This document shows, one piece after another, positions 11,695-23,169 of a stretch of 64,000 nucleotides of DNA. Made by a program: the position numbers and the translations under genes. This DNA is from Siphonodentalium dalli (Eukaryota; Mollusca; Scaphopoda; Gadilida; Siphonodentaliidae): NCBI GenBank assembly GCA_032622095.1, contig CP136065.1:215432151-215496150 (forward strand). The letters run 5' to 3'. The notes under the pieces are model-generated. The model made no database searches and was not told the DNA's origin. It saw only the letters and a program-made list of their open reading frames with translations. Position 1 is the first letter of the stretch; the number at the start of each line of letters is the position of its first letter.

Positions 11695-14600
11695 TACTAG
11701 AGTAGCTCATGGTGGTTTTGTATGCACTTGTATGTCCAGAGCAAAAATCTTCATGAATCCACTAATTGAAGGTACACAAACAATATTTGGTTGGTAACAC
11801 ATTTCCCATTGACGGCGAAATGGGTCAAATGGCCACGCCCCTTTTTGCGCGAAGTACTACCACCCGTCGTGACTATATCTCCAGAACCGTTGGACATAGG
11901 GGGTCGTGTGACCACTCAAAATGTGCGGAATGGCCACATTATGGGGGGCCAGTAATACATTTTCATATCAAAAAGTCATTTTTGAGGGCCTGAACCCCAA
12001 TTTTGGGATTCAGCACTTTTATCTCAAAGTTGAGCCCCCAATTAGAATTTTATTGACCTATATCCATCGGTGCCACATACAGGTATCATTTCTGATATTT
12101 TCTGTACCATTATCGGATGGGATTTGACCTTCAGGGAGCTCTTGACCCTGAAAATAAGGTTTTTGGATGGAATATATTGGTCGTAGAATGAAAAACAGAC
12201 ATTTTCCCAATAACAAAGATGTTGAGGAAATCATCAATTACAGGGTATTTGATCAGTAACCTAAAACTCCTACAAAAAGGTTACCTGGTGATATAATTTG
12301 AATGTAGTTCATCTTTTGTTATCTAGATTTCATGGCCTTTGATGTGAGATGGTTGCCAAAATGGTTATAAATGGAATGACATATACATGTATCACATTAG
12401 CAATATACATGTAAATGAGTTCAATGTGTTATTTTCTTTAAACTTATGGGAGAACAGGGTGTTTTTATGGTATTCTAATGTTGAATTGAATTATACTCAG
12501 CTCACAAGCAGGTTTAGTGATGTTGAGTTACTACAATTTGATCAATCAGTATGATTCGGTAGTCGAGCAGGTTGCGTCTTTATCAGTCCCACATCAATTT
12601 TGATTGGCTGCATCACCATTTTGTATAAAGGTTCTACAATTTCCCTAACACGTACATTATTTTAGAACAAATAATGGCTAGTCTGGCATGATCGCCTATA
12701 TTTATATCCTGATATATGTATATGTACACGTAGATGTATATTTGCCCTAAATTGTTTCTGGTTCAAATTTGGGAGTTTGTAAGAAAATAAGTCATAAGAA
12801 AGATGCAGTTGCAGTAATATTAAAATATATTGTCCTGTTCAAAACTAACAAATACATGTCTATTGATTATTGGTGTGATATCCAGTAATAAAGACTAAAA
12901 TAATCCTTCAGATTATTTTATAAGGGCTTTAGTCCAGTTATAATAAATCCACACATTAAAAATATAGGGCTTCCATACATACAGAATATTTTCCAACTTG
13001 ACAATCGTTCCTTGTGTTCAACTGAGTGAGTTCATGTGAGGTTCATGGAAATTTATTTGGCAAGCTTGATTCTAAAGTGTCTAGCTTTATGGATTCCGAA
13101 TGCAATCCTGTTGCGTTGTGAGCTCAGAGTGAGTTAGAAGAAAAATACAAGCATCAGTTGATATGCAGATATAAATACAAACAAATCTACATTCTGCAGG
13201 TAGCCATGCATGCTATGCAATCCTCCCTCATGTTTCAACTTATCAAGGAAAAATTATCACATTACCAATGACTATGATAGTCAGATGTTTTTGTAGATTT
13301 TGTAGATTTGTGGATGTTGTAGATTTTGTAGATTTGTGGATGTTGTAATGCAATATAGATCTCAATTATAGTTGCACAAATTTATTTTTCATTTCGTCCC
13401 TTTAAATTGATTTTTATTTTTTATGTATGTATATGTGCCACTCCAAAAATGTCAGTAAAAGTACTGTAAACCGTTCGGTTTGATGTTATAGGCACAGGAG
13501 ATATATATATATATATATATACTTTACATGTCAAATATTGTGAACTCTGCAGGTACGTGTATGTGTGTCAGTCGCCTTATGTGTGTGATGTACATGCAGT
13601 AACTACATGTATAATCTAGTGAAATTTATGGTCTGCACTCTGCAGTATTTCAAAAACATGATATGGTCATGCCTACATATACATGTATATATACACTGAT
13701 TATAACACAATGATTATCAGGTTATAATCTGTGTTTGAGGAAAGTTACTATGTATTTTTCATTTGTGTTGCATTTGTCAATATTAATGGGTCCCAGGAGC
13801 CCAGATGTTACTAGTGCAGAGCCCATTTAATTTTCATGAGACTGGTGGACTTCATGTCTATACTCCTAAATAAACATGACTCTGAGTCTTATCAGACCAA
13901 GACGGTATTGTGTAGGTTTTACTAGAATTATATTTAGAAAAGACTCAACCATTATTTTTCCATTACCCTATATATCACAATATATTCATTTGGCAGTATT
14001 CATCCAAGTTTAGTGGTGATACTAATAAATTTGGTATGATAGTCAGGTAGAACAAAGCGATCTGAACAAATCAAGGATAAGCCACTATGTGTAGTGTACA
14101 TTAAAAAACATGTATATTGTGAAATATTTTAATAATGGGTGCTGGTTTTTACAAACTGGCCATAATTGAGATGACTATTCCTGTTGTTTACCAAACATCA
14201 GCGTACACATTAAATATTTTGAAGTATATATGTTCTTGAATGTTTCATACAGACACTGACTTTTGCACAAATTGCTCGGATTAGCCAAACAATGCAAAAA
14301 GAAACAACTCTAGGTAAAATGATGGTACTATTTCTTAACAGAATCACCTTGACCTACAAACATCGATCATAGCAATCCAGCAGTACCCATCAGCAAAATA
14401 TAAAATTAGCAGGACCACTTAACCTGGGGTGGTATTGAAAATGAAAATATCTTTAACATGGTAAGTTATGAGGGCTATTAGCTATTATGAAGAATTATGT
14501 TAGTGAAATTATACACCCTCATCTTCTCCAACCTGAAACTATCATGGCCAATGAAAACTAATGTGGGACCGACAAATGCTCATTCTACTATTGATTGAAT

Positions 14601-15712
14601 AGTGATGATTCCATCATTTCCTAAATCTTTTTGTGAGATGAGGTGTCCTTTTGGAAGAATTGATTACTTCTGAAATATATACTGGTATATATGGTCATCT
14701 CTCATCTGATTACAACATGTTTTTACTATGCCCAGATGCAATACCCATTTTAAGATCGCAACATGTGGCTGCTGCATGAAGCAAACAGCTGGTCATTCCA
14801 TTTAGTTAAAGTGTTTAGCATTTTTCATAGCTTGGTCACTTAAATCAGATCGTCTGTTAAATGTTGATAACAAATTTTGAAAACCTGTTTTGTTCAATCT
14901 GTACATTTCTGTTGATTAGAGCACAATTGTTACCTGATTTTTGGTAAAGCACACCAGTTTCCAAGGCATGTTCAGTCGGGAAGAGCTCATGTTGTGTGTC
15001 GGGGTCAACACATCCTCAGCAGCAATTTCCAGCTAATCCCATTGTGTGTGGTCAATTGTGCTCTTATGTTGATCAGAGAATGTGGATAGTTCTTTTAAAA
15101 AGTGTCCTTGTGGTATTGTATACTTGTGGTGCATTACATGCTGAAATCGGTTTTTGGCAATTATCTTAAAAAACATTGACTTTTGGATATGAAAATGTAT
15201 TACTGACCCCCCATAATGTGGATTTTCAGGGTCAAAAGCTCCTTGAAGGTCAATCCCATCCGATAATGGTATAGAAATTATACCTATATGTGGCACCGAT
15301 GGATATAGATAAATAAAATTCTAATTGGGGGCTCAGCTTCGAGATAAAAGTGCTGAAGCCCAAAATTGGGGTTCAGGCCTTCAAAAATGTTTTGTTTTTT
15401 GGTTTTTGGCAATTATCTTAAAAACCATTGACTTTTGGATATGAAAATGTATTACTGACCCCCAATAATGTGGCCATTCCGCACATTTTGAGTGGTCACA
15501 CGACCCCCTATGTCCAACGGTTCTGGAGATATAGTCACGACGGGTGGTAGTACTTCGCGCAAAAAGGGGCGTGGCCATTTGACCCATTTCGCCGTCAATG
15601 GGAAATGTGTTACCAACCAAATATTGTTTGTGTACCTTCAATTAATGGATTCATGAAGAGTTTTGCTCTGGACATACAAGTGCATACAAAACCACCATGA
15701 GCTACTAGAGTA
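11695..15712. mobile_element. Element E2: 4.0-kb element with ~500-bp inverted arms, TSD GTA
   Basis: The left end TACTAGAGTAGCTCATGG pairs with the right end (reverse complement TACTCTAGTAGCTCATGG). The arms run about 11695-12170 and 15190-15712 and are highly similar, so short reading frames in them are mirror copies of each other. GTA is duplicated at 11692-11694 and 15713-15715. The ends resemble those of E1, suggesting a related family. The interior (12170-15190) is AT-rich with an (AT)n run at 13500 and a TTTTGTAGAT tandem at 13290-13345. No gene was found in it. Confidence 0.8.
15145..15480. repeat. Internal direct duplication in the right arm of E2
   Basis: A ~80-bp block (TTTTTGGCAATTATCTTAAAAA through ATGTATTACTGACCCCC) occurs near 15150-15230 and again near 15400-15480. 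The left arm has only one equivalent, so the right arm was lengthened after the palindrome formed. Confidence 0.7.
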
Positions 15713-15715
15713 GTA

Positions 15716-15775
15716 TTGAATTTGATATCTTTTGTTAACAGTTTATAAATTATGTATGTCTCGTGTTCGTTATTA
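15716..15775 (+). repeat. Right half of the split duplicate unit
   Basis: It matches 7070-7128 (TTTGATATCTTTTGTTAACAG, then TTATAAATTATGTATGTCTC) and completes the unit interrupted at 7235 by E1 and E2. Confidence 0.85.
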
Positions 15776-15779
15776 TATT

Positions 15780-18700
15780 ATATACACTTTATAGTGTGTT
15801 TTCAGAACGAAAAAAAAAATGAATAAAATCACCAAATTTGTAAATTTAAAAACAATTCAAACGTTGTTGTATTCCATGTCCCAGCCCGGACATATACACC
15901 AAATTTCAATAATATTCATTGAGAAACAACGGACAAAACGCTATATAACACCCGTATACATATTTTATTCCAAGCCAGACTCATCCTCGGGTACATGTTA
16001 TAGTAGGTACCGAATTGACACACGTCGACTGGGGCGAGTTGGCCCTGGGGCGATTAGGCCGATTCCGGCACATTCTATAATTTACCGTATGTATCCGTTT
16101 ACGCGTAGTTTACTTTAGAAAGTTCCGCAATTAATACCGTAAATAGAGCGACCATATTAGACAGAGAATGCCTCTGTTATTGATTATCAAGTTGCTATAC
16201 ATTAAAAACGACAAATTCACATGCTCGTTCAAGCGCAGTAGTCTATTTTCCCCATGTTAAAGGACATCCACAAATACTAAATAACGCTAACCTACTGCCG
16301 AATGTTTTACACGACAACTGTTAACATATTTGGGCTGAATTCATCTGACGCGGTATTATTCCTCAAAATAAACAACAAAACCATCGTTACTTGGAAATGT
16401 AGTTTGGGCTAACATTTACATAAATCCTCCACATCATTTATTCTACACACACGTCAGATGAAAAACAGACATGAAGTAACCGGCCAAATTGGCCGAAATA
16501 AATGGCCCACAATATATACATATAGCTGGAATTTCTGAATATAGGATATTTATGAGCGGCCCCGGCCCATCATGATATACACATAATTATGAATCGTGCA
16601 ATCTCACATGCAGATCACTCATTTGAATGTTGATTCATGCAGATACTCAGTCTGGAGTAAACTACATGCCCGCATATAAATTATCCTTATCAATCTGAGA
16701 CTCTGACTGTGTGTATACAAAGACTGGCATATATATATACTTAGTTAATAGGGGACGGCAACAAGTAGACTTGTGCTTTTTATTCTAGTCAACCTGGTTC
16801 AATCAATTCATATGCAAGTGTCCATTGCGATGTTCTAGTCTGTGTCCACCATAACATATAGTAGGAACTTTGGACCGTGTATATGGTCGAGGGTAAGACA
16901 TCTTGATGCTAACACAGATCGATTCACACAGAAGCAAAGCCTGTACGTGCGACATCATATATGATATATCCAATGCAATCGGTCAAAGATCTATAATTTC
17001 CAGATGATTGTTTTTTTAATTTTGATAAAACTACATTAGACATTAGACCAATTCTGTTCGGTCCACAACAGCTTGGGACATCGTTTTGGTTGACAAATAA
17101 CAAACTTGCCCATATATACGGAACTGGTTATCCTCCCTCAAGTGGCATGGATCACAACACAAATCTGCGCTTGTCGGGGTTGGAACCAGCTCCATTGGCG
17201 CCGAATGGCCAATGACGGCCTAATGCAGCGAGCAGACTCCAACTGAATCTCGTCCCCTATACCGAGATCAATTAATATGAAATATAATATTACTCATATA
17301 TAAACTATAAATAGGTGATTTACACAGCCAGGCCAAATACGTAGAATATTGTAACGTTCATTATCTTTTAGTAACTCACCCGATTTGCCTTGTCTCTCCA
17401 AACACCTCTAGCTATCTTCTTCTCACTTTGAATCTCTCCTTTTCCATAGCTTCTCTCTTCCTCGCCTTCTAGAGTTGCCTCCCCCGCTCGCTTCCGTTAT
17501 CCACTCTCCCCGCGTCACCAACGGCTTCCGACATCGCCCAATCCCCGACTCGTCCACACCGCTTACACAGCTCTCCCAACGTCATTAACGGCTTACAATA
17601 TGATGCATGTCTTCGTGACAATGGGCACCAGGATTTTGCCACAGTACCGGCTTTACTGACATCAAATTAACAAAGAACTCTCATCGAATGTCCACTTTTA
17701 GTGTTATTTCAATTTCAGTGTGTGTGTGGTGTTTATTTGAAAATATTCGCATTGTCATCATAAATATAGCGATGGTTTGAATGCATTGAATACGATCAAA
17801 TGCGCGTATGTGCCCGATATTCCTCATTGTATGTCCATGTGTTTTCACAATGGCGGTTAGTACATTCTTCCGAAATTTGTCATATGTCGTGAGAACATAC
17901 GCGAAGTGGTAACGCACTATTCTCCCAATTATGATATAAGAAATTTTGTCTTCATACGGTGCCCATATTTGCTAAACTAATGCCAATTTTATATAATAAA
18001 CTACGATTTGATATTCAACATTCCCGAATAGCAGGACTGTTGATTTACAATCAATTGCATTAAAAGTTAAGAATTTGCTCCACAGTTTGAAATGACATCA
18101 GTATTTTTCAGCTATATATATATTTCCAATGCCAATAACTCTATATTTCAAAAGAACGTAATGCGCGTGTGTCAACTTTGAGTCAATGACCGCGATAAAT
18201 GATGTTACTTTCTCATTCTCGTCCAATCAGAATATCGAAAAACATATATAGTATACTTTGTCAAACCATTTGACAGTGAAACGTTTCGTATATGCTTCAC
18301 CTGCGTTTTAACGCATTTGTATAAGCCGAATTACGATGTGTCATCCATGCTGAAGTGCTTATATTCCGGCTAAGCGCCGCTATGACAATAAAATGATTCC
18401 GTATTAAATCTGGCAATATTTATCATAACTTGGACACTTAAGATACGATATTAGTGTCGGCATTTTCCGCAGACAATGAAATCTCCACTGGCGAGAATAA
18501 AATCCATTTTCGTTAAGGGTATATTACTTTAAAGACGATTTTCAGTTAGAAACAAACGAGTTGACATTGCTATCATGCCTAGCTGGATAGCTGAGATATT
18601 AAACTACTTAGAAAGTGCAGTGAGAATTTGCCCGCCAGTTTGGTACCGACGTGTCCATTTTTCGGCTATTGGCTGAAGGACTATACCCAGATATTATAAA

Positions 18701-19020
18701 TCTGAAGATTCCATGACGATATATCGCTTGTTCGCAAGAAATCAACTCGACATTTTGGAATTGCATTAACGCTTGACTTAGTTGAAATGCTATTTGAAAG
18801 CAAATAAGAGTGAAATAACAGTTCGACGCGAGCTGTATTTATTTATCACCCTCACAATGACCAAAATGCATGTTGACAAACACACCTATCTGCCGTTTTG
18901 TCTAAGTTTTCCAGTCTTTTCATCTTCCGAAAACAATAAAAAATCATAATCGAATGGGGACATGATCAAATGAAGTGAAACATAAAGCGTGACAGGAATG
19001 ATTTTCGTGGAACAGATGGG
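15780..19020. other. No gene recognised
   Basis: AT-rich sequence with an A-run at 15811 and a GGGGCGAGTTGGCC-like short tandem near 16030. It also contains a possible small inverted-repeat element (16749-17259) and a pyrimidine-rich island (17385-17600). I see no supported coding sequence. Confidence 0.4.
16749..17259. mobile_element. Possible ~500-bp MITE with GGGGACG ends
   Basis: TAGGGGACG at 16749-16757 faces CGTCCCCTA at 17251-17259, with TA at both outer edges. The minus strand inside has a GGTTCCAACCC stretch that fits a pol III B box. The inverted ends are short, so this is only suggestive. Confidence 0.3.
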
Positions 19021-19030
19021 CAACAGTGGA

Positions 19031-19275
19031 TAGGTTCATATTGGGCCTAAATATTGACAATCTTTTGGTTCATAATGGACTTATTTGATTCTAGAATAAG
19101 CCCATAGTGGACTCATGGTATACCCGCTATTCCGTTGGATGGCGCGGGTCACAGTAAAAACACATATACAAAGAGCGTACATCTGGTGCTGCAACATATC
19201 CTCGTGCAAATAGGTTCATATTGGTCCTAAATATTCACATACGTTCATACTGGACTTATTTGATTATGACATATG
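19031..19275 (+). repeat. ~180-bp direct repeat, two copies
   Basis: ATAGGTTCATATTGG-CCTAAATATT and GTTCATA-TGGACTTATTTGATT occur at 19031-19091 and again at 19210-19265. A related phrase, GTACATCTGGTGCTG, is found at 19177 and 20467. Confidence 0.6.
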
Positions 19276-19424
19276 CCCATTGTGAGCTTATTTTTTTTAA
19301 ATACAGATCAGAAAGACATATATCCTACTCTATTGAAACATGCTCATTGTTATTCATCGTCGGAGGGTCCCGCGGCCCCTGTGCGCGCTTTGTGCACACG
19401 ATAGACAGATCCTACTCTTTTATA

Positions 19425-19610
19425 TATACTAGCAGGTTAGCCCGCCACTGGCGTGGTTCGTCTCATGGCTTTGTTCGAAAAAGCAATTGCAACAGCTTCC
19501 GAGACACGTATGCTGCACCTAGGTGTAAAATTTCGTCGAAATCCGCCAATTTTACCCGATTTGACCTTGAATTGATCAGTAGGCTTCAATATTCGACACG
19601 GCAATTGACT
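19425..19610 (+). repeat. Fragment of the GACTTCGTCCGGG dispersed repeat
   Basis: It starts CTAGCAGGTTAGCCCG and includes TAAAATTTCGTCGAAATCCG, TTTTACCCGATTTGACCTTG, the same phrases as at 4680-5465 and 27135-27745. It is truncated on the 3' side. Confidence 0.65.
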
Positions 19611-19639
19611 GCCGTGGGCCACGGAATGCCGTAACAGTT

Positions 19640-21430
19640 GATAACATGTTCACATTCGGCGGATCGGGCACTGCGGTCAGTCAAAAAACATAACGCGCAC
19701 GCTATAACTCCGGTATCACTAACGTACGCGGCATCGGAAGGGTCATGTTAACTTCCGCCTGGATCCACGTGGCGTGACGTAATTCACAACCACGTGTATT
19801 TACCTCGAAAATGTTAAAATTGCGCGAACGCGACACACACAATGGCACGATAATGGGCACGCATTCTCTGGAATTTCCCAGAAGATATTCATGGGGAGGT
19901 CAAGTGACCAATTTTGAAATTTGCTGGTCGCGTTCGTCTGTAGGTCTGATGAATTCTCGGCTAGATATTGTTACCAACATGACATATTTAAATTAATCCC
20001 GCCGTGCACCCCATCACCAACGCGACATGTGTTGCGTTCTAAAAGTAGGTCGATTGCAGTGGATTCGTAGAGATGACGAAATATGAGTGCGACAGAGAAT
20101 ATTGTTTGATCGAAAGCATTTGTATTAATACGTCACAAGACTCGCCTTGATGCTGGCTAATATAATAGATATTTGTCCCTGCTAGGTGTTGGGAATGTCG
20201 TCACACAACACGCTCATGTCTGGCTACAGTCTCACACGCCCAGACCCAAACGTAAGAATGACATTACGCACATACGCTCTTTATCAACTACACTGCGGAT
20301 AGGAACGCTCTTTAACTATCAACCCGATTCACTCCGCAGTGCCGTTGACGGTGATTTTGATGATTTGGTGTGAAGAACGGGTGGTCGGAGCTTCTCCAAA
20401 ACGCCGCGACGACCATTCCCGTGGGTTTTTACCCTTAGATTGGAAGTTTGGGCTAAAACAACGTACATCTGGTGCTGACATAGGCCCATAGTGAGCGTAG
20501 TTGTTTTTTAGTGATTCATTTAAATAAATTGGGAAATTGAAAAACGAGGGACGGTTCAATTGATTCAATTGAATTAGGTAATCTTTGGCCTGGTTCGTGG
20601 GGATGGTGTAGTTTGAAATCCCACATGGACATCCTCCGTCAACGGAAACCCTCTTTAGCTACGTCCCTACACACACATCCATATAATACTTCAGCGAATC
20701 GGTCAACCCATTTAAAATGGAATTACGAAGTTAGTCGTTCAAACAGACGATGTTAACTGATCGCTGGAGCAATGACATGTGCCATTTTGTGTTCTCATGC
20801 CCTTTCAATCTTTCAAAATTCTGATTTTACAGAATGTGGTATAAATTTCACCAAAAATGACTATTGGGATTCTAGTCAAATGTAAAAAAAAATGAGCAGA
20901 ACTGTGCAATGTGATGCATACCTTTACTTATGAATATTCCTACATAATGGAAAAAAATTTGTCGGCTAAATTTTAGAAAATGGTAGACAATACCCTAACT
21001 CGCCTCGCAATCACTTACAAGTTGTGGTGGATGAATACAATCGATCTGTATAGATTCTGTACATTTCTATTAACATTGTTTAATAGCTACTATTGTAACC
21101 ACTGACATTATCAGAAATATTGGGTTTTTTTCTCACAAACGTGACATCAAAATTGAGTTGTTTGGACCATTTTTTTGTTCAAGTAAAATGAAACTATGGT
21201 ATTAAAGGTGTATATTATTTTGAACTGTCTAAAAATGTGTCTCATTGGAGTGTTTTCATACAAATTAATCAATCTGGCTTGAAAAATGGCAACGAAATGT
21301 GGTATAATTCCTATATATACTCAACGTTATTCTCTGTTCCGAAACTGCAGCAAATTGTGAGTCACTTGGTTATTTAAATGTTACTTAATTAATTAACAAC
21401 CAAACATCTCTATCGATTAACATATCCTTG
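19640..21430. other. No gene recognised
   Basis: No reading frame or RNA gene that I can support. The composition shifts from locally GC-richer (19640-20440) to AT-rich. Confidence 0.4.
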
Positions 21431-21721
21431 AGTTATTGTGGAAACCAATAGCCACCAAAGTTAAACCTTTGCATCACACCCATAACAATACTGACACTCT
21501 ATGTATACATAAACACCAGACAAATGACCATATAGTCCCTCCATGTATACCTATTCAACACATGCATGATCATACAATCACTCACTATATACCTATTAAC
21601 CTCACCATTGCCCACACGGTCACACCAGTATACACAGTCGGCACACACATGACTACACGTGACGATAGAGTCACTCCAGAGATACATATACACCTCACCA
21701 ACTGCCATATAGCACTTCCAG

Positions 21722-21887
21722 ATAAACACAGAACGACACGATGTGTACATGGGTTTGTCGATACGACACGAGTGCTGTCGCGGAAAGATAGAAGGAGAGG
21801 CCCTTGCGCCTCGAGTTCTATCCTTCCGCGACAGCACGAGTGCCGAATCGACAAACCCATTTACACATCGTGTCGTTCTGTGTTTAT
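21722..21887. mobile_element. Hairpin MITE, 72-bp arms
   Basis: Left arm 21722-21793 and right arm 21816-21887 are inverted copies with only a few mismatches, separated by a 22-nt loop that itself has a GAGGC/GCCTC stem. The arms contain AACACAGAACGACACGATG and CTGTCGCGGAAAGATAGAA. No coding capacity. The inner core (CGGAAGGATA with CTCGA nearby) resembles the hairpin at 55988-56160. Confidence 0.8.
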
Positions 21888-22135
21888 TACACGCTTCGCG
21901 TCCTAGAATCCGTGCATTAAAAATACAGGATTAGAAGGTTTATTTATGCTCATACAGGGCGTGTTTGTTATGTGTGATGATTCTTTTATTTAAATAGTTC
22001 CAGTTTCATGGTTGAGGCGAACGTCATGTACGTCATTTTACGTCAACGAGATGCGTATGGAACGTACGTTCCATACGGATTTGTACATATGGAACAGCAA
22101 TAACACTATACTTCTAGGAACAAGCGTGTAATAAA
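21883..22135. mobile_element. Small TIR element next to the hairpin
   Basis: TTTATTACACGCTT then TCCTAGAA at 21883-21908 mirror TTCTAGGA then AAGCGTGTAATAAA at 22112-22135. A 24-bp perfect palindrome at 22054-22077 (half-site CGTATGGAACGT) lies inside. No reading frame; probably a MITE abutting or sharing an end with the preceding hairpin. Confidence 0.65.
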
Positions 22136-23169
22136 TATAAATACCCCACACACAGCCATTCATATCTTCCAGACTTGCATATACACCTCACACATGTCAA
22201 TTCATTCACTCACTGATACTCACACGCCCCATCCATGAACATACAGATAATCCATGTATACATATACGCTCACCAATGACAATATATGCACAACATGTAT
22301 ACATATACATACTATCCATTACCGTAAAGTCACTCCCAATGACCATCCAGCTATACTCCAGGTTTGCATATACACTTCAATCATGACCATACAGTCATTC
22401 CATGTACACCTATACACCTTGCCCATAACCATACATCCACTCCCTAGTTATGTATCCACACACCACACCTATGACCATATATAGCCAACACATGTGTACA
22501 TATACAACCATAATTATGTGACAACACAGCCGCATCGGCACACATCTAAATCCGACCCATTCACCTCACACATGATCATACGGTCACTCCTTGTATACCT
22601 ATACATCACACCATCAGGGTTCGCGCTGCCACTTGCCAAATTTCCCAATGGCAAAAATAATTCACATTTGGCAAAAGTCACTTTTGATTCCGCAAGAAAG
22701 TTTATTAATATTTGTCAATACCAGGGGGGGGGGTCGGAAAAAAAATTACAGGATACAAGGACCGGGTGGGTGGGTGTCCCCGAGCCCGGAATGCAGATTT
22801 TTTCTGATGTCATGCAATTTTTTTCCACAATCATTTCTAAAACAAATTACAGCTTCAAAATGAATTGAAACAATCAGATTCATATAGTAGTGTATGCTAT
22901 AGCCTTATACAAGTGAGTGGGGCTCTATATTTTAATTTTTTGTCCACAAATTCTCCCTTTAACAGTTGAAAACATGGGGTGGGTCCGGTTTTGGTCGAGG
23001 AAACAAATTGCAATGAAAAAAAAAGCCATTCTCATCTTTTCTCATAGTTTATCATGGTTTTTTAACTCATTATACACAGATGATACCTGCTTGTTTTGAG
23101 TGAATACCGGAAGTATCTCATGGGTGGTCACAGTGAGAATTAACCTATAATACTGTATACAACTGCATA

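Larger units (their letters stand above)
21430..22614. repeat. ~40-45 bp degenerate minisatellite, left part
   Basis: Units carry CATGTATACCTATACACC and ATGACCATATAGTCACTCC variants. The array is interrupted by a hairpin MITE and a TIR element (21722-22135) and by the hAT-like element at 22615. It resumes at 29946 with the same phrases (CACGGTCACTCCTTGTATAC). Confidence 0.75.

Noticed and set aside
11766-15641. Identical ~75-86 residue frames at 11766-11993 (plus) and 15381-15641 (minus)
   Set aside because: They are the two inverted arms of element E2 read in mirror image, with no protein family match.
21436-22868. His/Thr/Ile-rich frames
   Set aside because: Minisatellite translation, in part running through a hairpin MITE and the hAT-like terminus.
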